A stretch of DNA of 53,262 nt from Ochromonas danica (GCA_015146655.1 VKHL01000176.1:2242-55503); one strand, 5' to 3'. Positions 21,090 to 32,215 are shown, numbered from the stretch's first letter. Notes: generated from the letters alone by a model not told the origin. Translations and numbers: made by a program.

Positions 21090-22001
21090 TTAGTTTTGTT
21101 TTCCCTGTCATCCGCTCTCCTGTGCAGCTGTTAAGTGTCTTCTTCTCAAACACTCCTTGGGTGATTGCCGCAGGTATTTTATTGTTTGTATACAGCGATG
21201 ATATTATCCTCTCTCGGATTCGCGCATTGCTTAAGGTCACCATGATAGTGTGCAATCTGCTTGCTGGCAAGCGTGATTCCAGCACAGGTCATTGTTATTG
21301 TCGTTGTCATTGTGTTGCTACGTCTTTTCTGTCTCTTTCTGCGTGCTATGGTTGCTTTATTGGATTGACTGTGATATGTTGTGTTGATGTCATGTTGTAT
21401 TATATGGGCGTTATTCTTTCTTTTCTTTCTCTTTCTGTTCTCTGCTGGCTGTAGTGGACACGTAATTTACATAATTTCAATATTAAGAGAAGCGTTTACG
21501 ATGCGACAGAACAACACGTGGACATGGATAGATCTAGGAGATAACCGTAAGAGAGCAAGTTACTGCAACTAACTGGACTGCGGCCTAACTAGACTACAGC
21601 ATTGTAACAACTGTACACTACAATTGTACAGCGGAGGGATGTGGCTCAATAAAAAACAGTTTCTTGACCGGCTGTTCTGTAGTCGAGTTCTAATCACGTT
21701 TATGTGACTTTTCCCTGTCGCCTGAGAGGTCTATAGCTGTCTTCTGTCATGTTAAGATCACTCTGTCTCTGTCATGTTAAGGTCTCTCTGTCTCTGTTCT
21801 CTCTCTGTCTCTGTCATGTTAAGGTCTGTCTCTCTGTCATGTGTCATGTTAAGATTGGTCTGTCTCTCTGTCTCTGTTATGTTAAGGTCTCTCTCTGCCT
21901 CTGTTGTTGTCTGTCTGTGGGATCTGATCTCTTCTCATCTCATTTGATCTCATTGACTCACTCGCTCACTCCGTCCTGTCCGCCCGTCCCACCCGAGGAA
22001 A
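21090..22001. other. Intergenic, 3' UTR-like and pyrimidine-rich DNA
   Basis: An AT/T-rich stretch holds an AATAAAAA-type motif at about 21648. A degenerate minisatellite (21743-21890) and the pyrimidine-rich promoter of the SAPS gene follow. No gene was seen. Confidence 0.6.
21743..21890 (+). repeat. Degenerate minisatellite built on TGTCATGTTAAGGT
   Basis: Five variants of TGTCATGTTAAG(A/G)T, separated by CTCTGTCTCTG runs of varying length, lie directly upstream of the SAPS gene. Confidence 0.8.
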
Positions 22002-25000
22002 ATGTCTCTCTTTGCTTCGCTAGCACAAGGAGATATCTGGTCATTGAGCGGCATCTCCTTCAACAGGTTGGTGTACCTCCTCCTCCTCCCCCTCCTCCTC
22101 CTCCTCCTACCTCTCTCATCTGACTACCTCTCTTAAACAGCCCTATAAATGATATTCTCGACCGCGGCGGGTATTCTCTCGAGGAGTTGCTGGGCGAGGA
22201 CGAGCTCATCCAGGAGGTCAAGTCCAAGAATGACCGCCTCATTGACTTGTTAGCCTCCTCCTCCTCCTCCTGCTCCTCCTCCTCCTGCTACCTCTCGCCT
22301 CTAACCCTTTCCTTCTCCTCTTCTCTTTGCTGCAGTCTTGTTCTGGACAATAGCGTTGAGAAGCTCATCGACTTCGTCGTCGTCCCTGCGCGGCCTGAGG
22401 ACAGCGTGAACCGCCGCTTCAAGTGAGCCTCCTCCTCCTCCTCCTGCTCCACAGCCTTTATCTCATGTGCATGCTTCTGCAGGTTTCCCTACATGTCATG
22501 CGAAGTGATCTGCTGCGAGGTGCCCGAGCTGCTCGAGAAGATCGTGCAGCACTACCTGCCCCGCCTCATGGCCTTCCTCTCCTCCTCCACCACCACCACC
22601 ACCTCCTCCTCCTCCTCCGAAGAGGACTTGGACTGCTATCTGGCGGGCTACTTCGAGAAGATCCTGGACACGCTCTTCCGCAAGAACACGTCGGAGATGA
22701 TGGCCTTCCTCAACGCCCCCGAGCAGAAGGGATTGCTGCCCGCCTTTCTGGGCCGCATCTCCAACTACTCCATCATGCAGATCGTGCAGCGACTCATGCT
22801 GCCACACATCCCCTTCAACGGCGAGGCGGCTATCTCCGACTCCAACCCCAACCTGCTCGAAGTGAACGAGGCGGGCCACACGGAGGCGTTCTGTCGCTGG
22901 GCATACGAGCCCGAGACTGGCCCGGCGCTGGTGGATGCCATGATTGGCAGTCGTCATACAGACGTGCCGCTTCACCTCAGTGACCTCATCATCACTGTGC
23001 TGCAGCTGTCTCCGCCCGAGACGTTGCTGGTGCGCTACCTTTGCCAGCCAGACGTGCTGGATCGACTGCTCGCTCATGCTCTGCAGGTAAAGTATCTCTC
23101 GCAGCTGTCTGATAGTGATAGACGAATGACTCTCTGCTGCCTGACCCTCTGACAGGTGCAGGAAGTGGCGGACCTGCAGCTGCTGGACGGCTCGTGCTGC
23201 GGACCTCTCGAGGAAGGACCAAACTATGCTGAGCGCTGCCGCCTACTTGCAGCCAACACGTCCTTGGCTGCTACTGCCGTGCTTGAATCGCTGGTCTCTC
23301 GACTGTACGAGGCCGAGTACAGCTTGCAGGAGATGTTGGCCTCTTCGGCAGCCAACGCTAACGGACAGTCCCCCACCCAACAGGTAGCAGCCACACACAC
23401 CCGTTGACAGTGCTTTGCCTTTGGATTAATGTCATTCATGTCTGGTGTGCGGAACAGGGAGGTGCTGGCCGAGGAAGTGCGGAGGAGGAGGCTACCCAGC
23501 ACACCGTCCAGAGCTACATCGACACCATTTGCGCCGTCCTGCTGCCTCACCTTCCGCGTTTGAAGGACGTTCTAATGACCATTCTTCAACGCGCTATCCA
23601 ACCCGCGGCTGCTGATGGCTCAAGTTGTGGAAGTGCGCCGGCGCGTTCTCCTCGTTTGGGTCACCACGGCCTGCAGCTGGTCAAGTTGATTGAGGCGGTC
23701 ATTCGCTTAGGCAACGAGGCGGTGGAGGCGTCGCTCTGCAGGCACTCATTCTTTCCCCTTCTGCTGCTGCTGTTCCTTCAGTTCGAGCAGCACGCCATCC
23801 TCCAGCTCGCCGTGCAGCGCGTTTTCGTGATGTTGCTGGAGGCGGCGGAGAGTCGCTGCAACACGCAGATCCACCTGCTGACTGCCTGCCCTCTGCTGGA
23901 CCTTATCATGCACAAAGTTCAGAGGCTCTACTACGCTCAAGGAGAGCAGGAGGAGGAGCAGAACCTCTACCGCGTCTCGCCAGGGGACTGTGTTCAGAGC
24001 GGCAGCGGCGAACGAGTGGCTTTGCCCAGCGTGGTCAAGAGTTGCAGTCACAGCAGCGACACGGAGGTGCTGGGGGTACCAGGAGGCTGTGGTGAGACAA
24101 GTCTTGAGGGTTCCCCGCTGGAACAACAGCAGGAAAGCGCCTCTGACAAGGAGCAGGAGCTGAAGGTCTCGCTGCTGCAGCGCCTGCTCAGTCTGCCGAT
24201 CGTCAACCCCTCGAGGCATTCTTCAGCCATGGGCAACCTCATGCTCATCGCTCAGGTACTTCTTCCCGCTGCTGTTGCTATTCCTTCCATTGTCAAGCTC
24301 TGATTGTGTCGCTGCTGCAGGCGGCTTGTCTGGCTCTCGGAGAGAGTGCGGAAGGCGATGCAACGAGTGGAGCTGTCAACGGTGAGTTTCTTGCGATGTT
24401 TGTGTGCATTCATTGATTGTGTTGGCTTATCTCCCTTCTCTCAGAATCAGGCAATTCGCTGGTCAGGCAGCAGGAAGACGACGAGGGAGACTTCGGCCAG
24501 TTCCACTCCCTCTCGCCTCCACGCAATCCGAATAACAGCGCCGTCGCTGCGGCCAACCAACAGGGAGGTTCTCAAGCCGCTCCCTCCGAGGAAGTGGGAG
24601 CTGAAATGAGGGATTACCTCCGCTATCACTTCCTTCACCCGCAGGGAGGCGATGAGGGAGTGGCGCGAGAGCGAGCGGAGTTGCTGACGCGCTGGGATCG
24701 CTTTGTGCAGCGCCAGTTAAAGCCGGTCCTGCAGCAGCAGGGCGGTAACGTTGCTAACAGCACTTCCTCAGGGGTGCCTAATGGCAGCAATCGCTCTGAA
24801 CTTAACGTGTTGGGCGGGGTTGGAAGTCTCTTGGGGGGAATGGGGGCAGCAGAACACAACGTGGAGGTCAAGGTCATCAAGGTAGCTGTTGACTACAAGG
24901 GATGTTATTTCCTCGTTGATTTGGGTCTAATTGATGGTGTTTCTCTTACAGGAGAGCGAGGATGGAGCAATCATCGAAGAGGTGGAGGGAACAGAAGACT

Positions 25001-25788
25001 ACCTCAAGCCTTTGCAGGGAGTGATGGGACTGCACCAGGAAGAAGAAGAGGAAAACGACGAATTTGGACACAACGAGGAGTTCGAAGTCATTGCTGGCGG
25101 ACCTTCGGGAGGAGGAGGAGGCAGATTTCTCCACGAGGTAAGTTGGGGAAGGAGGTGTAACAGTTGTGTGCCATTTGGAGGTTATGTTAGTCTCATTCTG
25201 ATGGTTGATGAACAGGAACTTTTCTCTCGCACACAGGTCTTACCACACTCGCTCGCTCACTCCATGCGAGGAAGTAGTAGTGGTAGCAGTAGTGGTAGCG
25301 ACAGCGACTCATCTGACGAGGAAGACTTCAATCCGCGCAGTAGGAGCAGGAGCAACAGCGGTGGCGGCAGTGGCGGCGGGAGAAAGAAGACCAACCCTGT
25401 CCCTTCCGTCGAGCCCCCAGAATCAGGTTAGCTCTGCCCGCTGACTATTCGCACTTCTTCCAGACATCTTATTGTTGATGTGACAGAATTTGCTAATTTC
25501 GCCGCTTTCGATGCCGTCCCAATGGCGGAAGCGCTCGTTCTTCCCTCGCCAGTGCCTGCAGGCGATGCCGAGGTGCTATTCCCTCCTGTGCCTCCTGCTG
25601 GCGTGGAGTCTCACCCCTTTGATGAGGTGGATTTCGCTCAGGCCTTTGCTGGTCAGTGCTCGACAGCTTCGACAGCCTCAGCTTCAAGCACAGTGCCGCC
25701 AGAAACAACGAATCTGTCCGAGATGAAGGTGGTGGAAGATGATCCATTTGCAACAGGCACGGACAATGCACATGCTGATATCTGGTAG
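22002..25788 (+). CDS. SAPS-family regulatory subunit of a PP6/SIT4-type phosphatase
   Basis: Eleven exons are 22002-22066, 22141-22248, 22336-22422, 22483-23086, 23156-23383, 23458-24255, 24321-24381, 24445-24881, 24952-25137, 25237-25426 and 25487-25788, encoding about 1021 residues; all joins keep frame. An alternative acceptor at 25215 would add seven residues. The N-terminal 600 residues are the SAPS domain: SLEELLGEDELIQEVKSKNDRLIDFL, FPYMSCEVICCEVPELLEKI, GLLPAFLGRISNYSIMQIVQRLM and the TVLQLSP region. In yeast Sap proteins and human PP6R1-3 it binds the phosphatase catalytic subunit. The C-terminal third is acidic and low-complexity (EEEEENDEF, SDSDSSDEED, SRSRS) and ends in FANFAAFDA and DPFA motifs that recall endocytic adaptor-binding peptides. 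Several introns are CTC-rich. Confidence 0.93.
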
Positions 25789-26340
25789 AACAAAGACTGT
25801 CTGCGGTTATAGCTTTAGGAGAGGTGTCTCTCTCTCTTCATGCAGATGAAATATATATATCAGTGTATATATGTATGGCCGTGCTCGTGGAGCAGGTCGG
25901 ACTAACTAAGACAGACTATTTGATGCCTTGCTCTCTCTTTCTCTTGATGATGATGCATTGTCATGTCTCACCGAATAGACAGACTACCGCTAGGGTGTAT
26001 TAAACTTACAAAGACCGCAATGGAGCAGCTAATGGTTCTCAATGCCATCAGTTAATCGTCATGTACCACTTCTACTCCCTCGAGCAGCATTACGCAAACA
26101 GACTAACCTTTCCCACTCTTTACTACCTGCCTAAAACAACATGAACACACGCTGACAGATCCGCTTATGACATCACAATATTACGACTAGTCTAGACTAC
26201 GGACCTTTGTAACGACCAGCCAGCCGGTGTAACTACATCTAGACTACCTCAAGTATCAACACGAGCATGCTTCGCTCATCACATATAAAAGTAAAGCCGA
26301 ATTTACAGTACAATTTGAACACACTGATCGATCATTGAGC
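25789..26340. other. Intergenic between convergent genes
   Basis: A short ATATAT run lies at about 25849-25870, and AT-rich 3' UTR-like DNA follows for both flanking genes. No gene was seen. Confidence 0.6.
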
Positions 26341-28650
26341 TTAATGAGCAGGTGAGAAGTCGTCTCCTTCATCGAGCAGACGCTGTGCTTCATCTTCTCT
26401 GTCTTGAGACCGAAGAAGAATACACAAATTGTTGCGTGCAGTGATTGTATCATGGTGCTGAAGACCTAAGACAGCCTTCCGTAGTTGATAGCAAGAGCGA
26501 AAATATAGTTCGGCTTGCATGGGATGGCCCTCTTCGAAATAAAGCACGGCCAAATTGTTCATGGCCGACAGAGTCTCAGGATGGTTATCGCCGTAGAGAC
26601 GACGAGCCATGCTTACCGCTTCAATAGACAAGCTCTCTGCTTCAGAATAGTTCTTCTCCTCCTTGTAAAGAGCAGCCAGGTTGCGGGTGGTTATCAAAGT
26701 GTGCTCATGGTCCCCCAGCAAAGCCTTCTGCTTGCTCAAACACTGGAGATAGAGTGGTTTAGCTCGATCTAACTGCTGACGAGACTTATAGAAATGGGCA
26801 AGGTTATTCAAATGAACAAGCGTGTCGACGCTTTCCTCTCCCATGGCCCGAACATGTTGGTCCAGGGATGTTTGATAGAGTGTTTCTGCTTCTTGCGTCT
26901 TGCCCTGAATATCGAATACATAGGCCAGGTCGTCGAGCACCTGCAACGTCTCGCGATGAAACTCACCCAAAACAGCCTGGCGTTGCTTCAAACAATTCTT
27001 GTACACCTCTTCTGCACGAGCGAAGTCGTCCTTCTTTTCGTACAGATGGCCCACAGCAGTGAGTGTGGAGATGGTGTCCGGATGCTCTTTGCCCAGCTGC
27101 TCGATTTGGCAAGCTAATACACGTTCATAATATCCTTGTGCCTCTTCAAAAGCTTCAAGAGCAACGCAAACCGATGCCAAGTGACGAAGAGTAGTGAGCG
27201 TGTCTCGATGGTAAATGCCGATCACTTTCTCTCTCCCAGCAAGACATTCAACGAGGAGATTCTTAGCAGCTCCCAGTGCCTTTTGTTTCTCAAAGACTTC
27301 TCCTAACGCTTGGAGGGTTTGCAAATAGTCAATGTGGAGCGGGCCAAGCAAGTCAGCTTGCACCGCTTTGCTCGCCTGCAACGTCTTCTCTGCAAGAGCA
27401 ATGCGTCCCTCCGTCAGATAGAAATAGCCAAGCTCGCTCTGGAGGCGCAGGGTATCTACATGCTTGTTTCCCAGCATTAACCGACGCTTCTCGAGACAAT
27501 CCTGATAATACTGCTCCGCTAATTGCAGTTTGCCTGTAATTTGATACAGACTGGCCAGGCGATGCAATATGTCCAAAGTGTGAGGATGCAGATCTCCTAA
27601 GATCGCCTGTCTTCCTTTCAAACACGCTAGATAAAGGTCTTCAGCCTTGTCAAAGTCGCCCAGTCCAAAATAGAGCTGAGCCGTCACTGCTTGAATAGCC
27701 AAGGCCTCGATAGGATTGGGATTGCCCTGGGCTAACGTGCGATCGCACAAAGAGATCAACCAGTCGCTCAACTTTTCAAAAATCAACACGTTTAGTCTAG
27801 CGAAGCCAATCACTTGTCGCACTGCTTGGAAGATGCTCTCCTGATCACTTGGCAGCGACGCGAGGCTCTTCTCGGAGTGAATGGCTTGCAATAAGGTATT
27901 GATGGAGGACTGCGCATGATGTGCGATCTCCTCCAAGAAGACTTCCTTCTGCTTGCTGCTTAGCGTGACTTCGAATCTGTTCCCAGTGGAGATGGAGAGG
28001 AAGAGTTCCCACAGGCACCAGCTGCGCGTCAGAGGCTGCGGGTCGGACCACGAGGGCAAGACGAGAACCGTCTGGCCGATCTTTTCAATCAGTCCGCGCA
28101 ACTGGACCAGCCAAAAGGACCCGTCTTTGGCCTCTTGATAAGAAGAAGAGAGGTGCTGGTTGTAGGAGAACAAGTCGAGCCACACGACGATGTCTGGCTG
28201 GTCGGGGTAATGCGCCTTGACCGCCTCGACCATTTCCAAGAAGGAAGTCTGCCAGGCATGGATCACATAGACTTGAGCTTCTCCGACTGCCTTTTCATGG
28301 CCGTTGGCTTTCAAATGCTCGCAATAGGTCGACTGCCCTGCGGCGGTGGCGGGCTTGATCACCAGCTCAGCGACTTGAGCAGTCGTCAGGCCCACAAACT
28401 TCTCCCTCCCGCCATTCTTCTTGATGAACTTCTCCAAATAGGAAAGCTTCATTCCCTCCGTGGAGAGAGGCAGAAGGTCTTGATACTGCTGCGGGTCGGT
28501 GAGTTCCTTGGGCAGCACGATGCCCTTCTTCCCGCGGCCGCGACTCTTCTTGCTCTGGCGGTCATCCTGCTGCAGGAGGAAGTAGACCGTGAGCGTGGCC
28601 ACGATGCCAAGAGAGAAGAGCAAAGGGACTGCAGATCGCTTGAAGTCCAT
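26341..28650 (-). CDS. Membrane-anchored TIR-like/TPR repeat protein
   Basis: A single exon encodes 769 residues. One N-terminal hydrophobic segment (about 8-26) is followed by a basic KKSRGRGKK patch, so the bulk is probably cytosolic. Residues about 80-270 form an alpha/beta domain with strands (VYVIHAW, DIVVWLDLFS, QTVLVLPSW), a WxDxFxxNQH motif and LTRSWCLWEL. The last recalls the SxWCxxEL element of TIR domains, whose Glu is catalytic in NADase TIRs. From about 310 to 755 there are about ten kinesin-light-chain-type TPRs of 42 residues, with recurrent LGxxHxxTL and LAxLYxxxG. Related TIR-like/TPR proteins occur in algae and oomycetes. The function is unknown; a scaffold or sensor role is inferred. 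Confidence 0.88.
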   Translation of the reverse strand: MDFKRSAVPLLFSLGIVATLTVYFLLQQDDRQSKKSRGRGKKGIVLPKELTDPQQYQDLLPLSTEGMKLSYLEKFIKKNGGREKFVGLTTAQVAELVIKPATAAGQSTYCEHLKANGHEKAVGEAQVYVIHAWQTSFLEMVEAVKAHYPDQPDIVVWLDLFSYNQHLSSSYQEAKDGSFWLVQLRGLIEKIGQTVLVLPSWSDPQPLTRSWCLWELFLSISTGNRFEVTLSSKQKEVFLEEIAHHAQSSINTLLQAIHSEKSLASLPSDQESIFQAVRQVIGFARLNVLIFEKLSDWLISLCDRTLAQGNPNPIEALAIQAVTAQLYFGLGDFDKAEDLYLACLKGRQAILGDLHPHTLDILHRLASLYQITGKLQLAEQYYQDCLEKRRLMLGNKHVDTLRLQSELGYFYLTEGRIALAEKTLQASKAVQADLLGPLHIDYLQTLQALGEVFEKQKALGAAKNLLVECLAGREKVIGIYHRDTLTTLRHLASVCVALEAFEEAQGYYERVLACQIEQLGKEHPDTISTLTAVGHLYEKKDDFARAEEVYKNCLKQRQAVLGEFHRETLQVLDDLAYVFDIQGKTQEAETLYQTSLDQHVRAMGEESVDTLVHLNNLAHFYKSRQQLDRAKPLYLQCLSKQKALLGDHEHTLITTRNLAALYKEEKNYSEAESLSIEAVSMARRLYGDNHPETLSAMNNLAVLYFEEGHPMQAELYFRSCYQLRKAVLGLQHHDTITARNNLCILLRSQDREDEAQRLLDEGDDFSPAH

Positions 28651-29381
28651 GTCCTAGTCTAGTTAACGACGAGATCTTTCAGTGCAGAGGATGAAGTATT
28701 CAGTTTCGCTCAAACTGAAAAAGAAGACAAGAGAGAGGTGGTTAATTAACTTATCAACTAATTCAAGGATGGAAGGGAAAGATCAGCGCTTACCTTCCAA
28801 ACGAAGCTTTGGAGATGAGGACAGCGAAGACACAAAGCGATGAGGACTTCGACGATTGATTAGGTGTGAATGAAGAAGTGAAGGGAGATTGAAGTGAGCA
28901 GATTGAGAGGCGGGGTTGAGTCCCAGTCGCTACTGTGTCAGACCAAGAAGTGACTGTCGGGCCTCCTGCTCTGTGTGATGACATCAGCCACGATGACGTA
29001 CCACATCGGACACCATACCACAACAACTCTCGCATCAACAATCATCTCACACGCACATCAAACATCATGCTCATATCATATCTTATCGCATCAAAACGAG
29101 TCGGAAACTACGAGCAGGTCGAGGTTCCCTGGATGATTTGATGAAATTGCTGGAAAATAAAATTCTTGAAGAGCAAAGATCCAACACATCGACAAGTTGG
29201 GAGGTGGGCAAGTTAAAGCCATGGTCCTCCTTAAATTAACTATGGAGTCAAAAGGCTTCTCATGTTAAGGAACGGCAAGGAACTGAATAGCCAATAAAGC
29301 AAAAACTGGTCATATAGAGTATTTGGTGATAACAAGAACATGAAATAGTGTAAACAGTTGGAAAGACAAAAGTTTGGATCT
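28651..29381. other. 5' leader region of the TIR-like/TPR gene, with probable UTR intron
   Basis: On the minus strand a donor (GGAAG-gtaagc) at 28793 and an acceptor (ctttttcag) at 28715 define a likely 79-bp 5' UTR intron ahead of the ATG at 28650. The remainder up to tRNA-Gly shows no gene. Confidence 0.55.
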
Positions 29382-29451
29382 GCATCAGCCGGGAATCGAA
29401 CCCGGGGCTAAAGCTTGGGAAGCTTTCATTTTACCACTAAACTACTAATGC
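29382..29451 (-). tRNA. tRNA-Gly(CCC)
   Basis: This is a complete 70-nt cloverleaf on the minus strand. The acceptor stem GCATTAG/CTGATGC pairs 7 of 7 (one G-U). The anticodon stem AAAGC/GCTTT encloses loop TTCCCAA (anticodon CCC). The T arm is CCGGG-TTCGAAT-CCCGG. A TTTT run follows within 15 bases. There is no intron and the gene is linear, in contrast to the tRNA-Arg locus. Confidence 0.97.
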
Positions 29452-29854
29452 AAATTGGCTTGGCGGAGGACAGCCACTTGAAGATATAAATCAGAATTGA
29501 AATCTATCTTGATTTTACTGGTCTAAGGTCACGCGTCACACCGGAAAAAACAAAAAACTGCCGGGCGTGACGAAAATGTCACGCTTTTGACACCTACACA
29601 AGACTGCGACCATCTCAGTTGAAGATGGATAGAATATTGCTTCATTGACTTGAATTAACTTACAGCATAACATCAAGAATGATTTATTCGATCTGTAGAA
29701 ATGCGAGGGTGGCGCGTGCCTAGCGACTTTTGTCGTTTGTACAAGACGTTCTGCCTCATCTGTGCGAATTAGCTGAGATGCTCAAGAAGGCAAGAGGAAG
29801 AAGAAGAGAACTGAACCAATCTTCAATAGAGATAGAAGAAATGCTTTGACAAAG
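29452..29854. other. Intergenic DNA with GTCACGC-rich inverted repeats
   Basis: GCGTGAC at 29565-29571 and GTCACGC at 29578-29584 form a perfect 7-bp hairpin. A nearby GTCACGCGTCAC lies at about 29528-29539. These may be a regulatory site or the edge of the adjacent transposon remnant. No gene was seen. Confidence 0.5.
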
Positions 29855-30013
29855 ATGCTGTCGCTGTCTGATTGGATGTTTCAACGAATGTTCCGAGTAG
29901 ATCGACCAACGTTTTGCAAAATTGTTGACAAAATCAGACCGAAGCTGCAGAGAAATGAAGAAATGGCCAAGAGAAACAAGAAGAATAGTAATAGAATAGT
30001 TGCCTTGAGATGA
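29855..30013 (+). mobile_element. PIF/Harbinger-like transposase remnant
   Basis: A 52-codon frame begins LSDWMFQRMFRVDRPTFCKIVDKI. This resembles the N-terminal helical region of HARBI1-type (DDE_Tnp_4) transposases, where a W/F-x-x-x-F-R-x-x-x-x-T-F motif precedes the catalytic domain. No DDE part follows, so the copy is truncated. A plus-strand frame at 30010-30237 follows without recognisable homology. Confidence 0.5.
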
Positions 30014-30299
30014 ATGATACGCAACGAACGCACAGATATTCTCCTGATATTCAACCAGGCGATAGAAGCGAAGTTATTGAAAATATACAGGGACGGGCTT
30101 CGGAATTAGTGCGGAGAGCTGCTGAGAGCTTCAGCGATTGGTGGTTCGCGTCGTTTGGTGGTTCTGACATTACAGAGGCTTTATTCGGAGAGAGAATTAC
30201 CAGACCTAGAGAGAGTTCGCAAAAAAATTTAGTCTGATTCTAGAGCAGCAGGCAGTCCCAATTGATAACGATGTGTAATTATTAATATTAAAAATAAGC

Positions 30300-30780
30300 T
30301 TATAATACTAACAATGAACAATCTTCAAAGCTATTAGCATGCAAATCATCATGGTTGCTGCTGCTGCCAGCATCTGCAGGCTGCAGCTTTTGCATAAGGT
30401 GTTTCAAACGACTTACAGCACCTTGAGCTGCTAAGCAATCTTGAGACTGACTTGCAAGACAGTCCAATAACTGCACGTACATGGCATCTCTATCGGCCTT
30501 CTCGTTCATCTGCATGAACTCGTTCTCGGTCTTCATGATAGAAGAAACAATCATTTCAAAACCACCACCACCTCTTCTGGAAACGTCTGGAGTTGTCAAG
30601 AATGATTCAGATGTTTCTTCTCTCTCCGTACCGTTACTACGTGCCCTCGCTACCTCAGACTCGCTACCTCAGTCATGACATTTGCTCTTTCTAGCACTGA
30701 AGCTCGCTCCTCAGCAGTGAGTACTTCCCACAACCGATAAATTTTCTTCGCTTGCACCTCTGTGATCTTTCCCAATCATC
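30300..30780 (-). mobile_element. Possible second ORF (Myb/SANT-like) of a Harbinger-type element, broken
   Basis: On the minus strand, 30300-30599 encodes a helical, Gln/Met-rich segment (MKTENEFMQMNEKADRDAMYVQLL). Upstream pieces in other frames (GKITEVQAKKIYRLWEVLTAEERASVLERA, about 30680-30780) look like part of the same protein. Harbinger elements often carry a second, DNA-binding ORF opposite the transposase, and that arrangement fits here. At least one stop and a frame change interrupt it. Confidence 0.35.
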
Positions 30781-30978
30781 ATATCCACTTTAGGGAAAAG
30801 CTATCAGATTTTCTATACCGGCAGCATCTGCTATGTAACCTGCTTCAGCTGCAAAAGTACATGCAGATACCTCACCCGAGCATCAGCTTGAGTCTAAAGG
30901 ATCGATAAAGCTTTTCTGTAATCCAAGATGGCCGAAATTCTGGTGATGTGTTGATGTTTGCCTCTGCGAAAATAAATA

Positions 30979-31019
30979 AAAATTGATCGCGCAAGTTTGG
31001 AAATTTTGCGATCAATTTT
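30979..31019. repeat. 12-bp perfect inverted repeat
   Basis: AAAATTGATCGC and GCGATCAATTTT flank a 17-base spacer, 100 bp downstream of the COX18-like gene. It may be a transposon end or a 3' hairpin. Confidence 0.8.
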
Positions 31020-31122
31020 CTTGAAGCCAAAAAAGACAAAACATAGCTAAATGTTGGCTTATATCTTTACACACATCGACAATAAGATCTAATGGTACAA
31101 TCCCTTCGGCTTCTCTTCACCT

Positions 31123-32046
31123 TCACTCTGTTTTGTTAGGAGGAGAGGGAGGAGCGAAGGAGGCAGAGGCATTGGGAGGCGGTGGAAGACCTAAGAAGGC
31201 CAAGACCTTTTCATCTCTAAATGCCACTGTCTGCGCTAATCCAAAGACACTATTGGGAATCCAGTAACAGAAGACACCGCAGGGGAGCGAAGAGACGAAA
31301 GGCACTGAGAGCAGAATCAGACTCTGGAAGACATCTTTCATCACGGTGATGAACTTGCTGCTCCTGGGGTTGGTGAGAGCGATGTCCAGGTTGACATACG
31401 AGACAGAGAGCGCCAGGAAGGGAAGAACGAAGGAGCTGTCTTTTTCGGAGAGATCTCTGAACCAGAGCAATCCTCCCTCTTCCAGCCGCAAATCCAGAGG
31501 GCCGTGCAGCACAAGGTCTCGCACTGAGTAGACAAAGGTCACGAAAATACCAAAATTGATAGCAGGGTACAGGAAAAACTCCCAAACTCTAATATCGTGG
31601 AGGACGAGACAAGAGCGCAGGCCTTTGATGAAGACTCGCACCACCTGCAGAGACTCTTCGGGTTTGGTGGCGCTGCTTAGCCTTTGCCTGAGCAGCTGAC
31701 TGAGAAAATTTATCTCCGCCGTAGACTTGCCAATTTTGTGCGAGAGAAGGATCTGCTGGCGGACGAGAGGGATGAGGGCCAGGCGCATGGCAATAGTGGA
31801 CAACCCAATCGTGGCCCACCAGTCCAGCTGCGTGACTGTGTGCAATGAGATCAGACTGGATTGAACGGACGATACAATTGAGGCTAATTCAACTGAAAAA
31901 GCTCTCTGCTGTTGGTACTGCTGCGGCTGGAACCGTTGCTGCTGCAGTTGTTGATGTGAAGGGAAGGGGAGGAGGGAGGAGGAGGAGGAGGGAACATGGC
32001 TGCGCATTGGTCGCACCACGCGATAAAGACCTTGTCGCATCAGCAT
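31123..32046 (-). CDS. COX18/OXA1-type mitochondrial membrane insertase
   Basis: A single exon encodes 307 residues from the ATG at 32046. The first 60 residues are Arg-, Ser- and Gln-rich without acidic residues (MLMRQGLYRVVRPMRSHVP), a mitochondrial presequence. The core follows YidC/Oxa1/Alb3 topology: LDWWATIGLSTIAMRLALIPLV as TM1, an IKGLR-containing hairpin, then helices near AINFGIFVTFVYS, FLALSVSYVNLD, LILLSVPFVSSLP and VFCYWIPNSVFGLAQT. The WWATI/R-L-A-L-P-L TM1 pattern is closest to COX18. It would insert inner-membrane proteins, such as the Cox2 C-terminal tail. It is divergent from the rhomboid gene across 280 bp that carry a long palindrome. Confidence 0.88.
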   Translation of the reverse strand: MLMRQGLYRVVRPMRSHVPSSSSSLLPFPSHQQLQQQRFQPQQYQQQRAFSVELASIVSSVQSSLISLHTVTQLDWWATIGLSTIAMRLALIPLVRQQILLSHKIGKSTAEINFLSQLLRQRLSSATKPEESLQVVRVFIKGLRSCLVLHDIRVWEFFLYPAINFGIFVTFVYSVRDLVLHGPLDLRLEEGGLLWFRDLSEKDSSFVLPFLALSVSYVNLDIALTNPRSSKFITVMKDVFQSLILLSVPFVSSLPCGVFCYWIPNSVFGLAQTVAFRDEKVLAFLGLPPPPNASASFAPPSPPNKTE

Positions 32047-32215
32047 CTTCCTCAGACAATCCGGTCGCTCAGTGATTGACACGATGAGATGAAGCTCTTG
32101 CTTTGTCTTGTCGCTTCCTCCTCCCCATCGCGTTTCCGAGGTTTCGAACTTTCGGACAGACGTCTTAAGTTAGTGCATTTTGGATTTCCACAATGCGTTG
32201 AAAACTGCCAAAAGG

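Noticed and set aside
21730-21900. CRISPR-like spaced repeats
   Set aside because: Repeat and spacer lengths vary and the spacers are CTCTGTCTCTG low-complexity DNA; this is a degenerate minisatellite in a eukaryote.
22496-23077. Minus-strand 193-codon frame with poly-Gly
   Set aside because: It is a shadow of SAPS exon 4; the poly-Gly is the complement of a poly-Ser/Thr tract.
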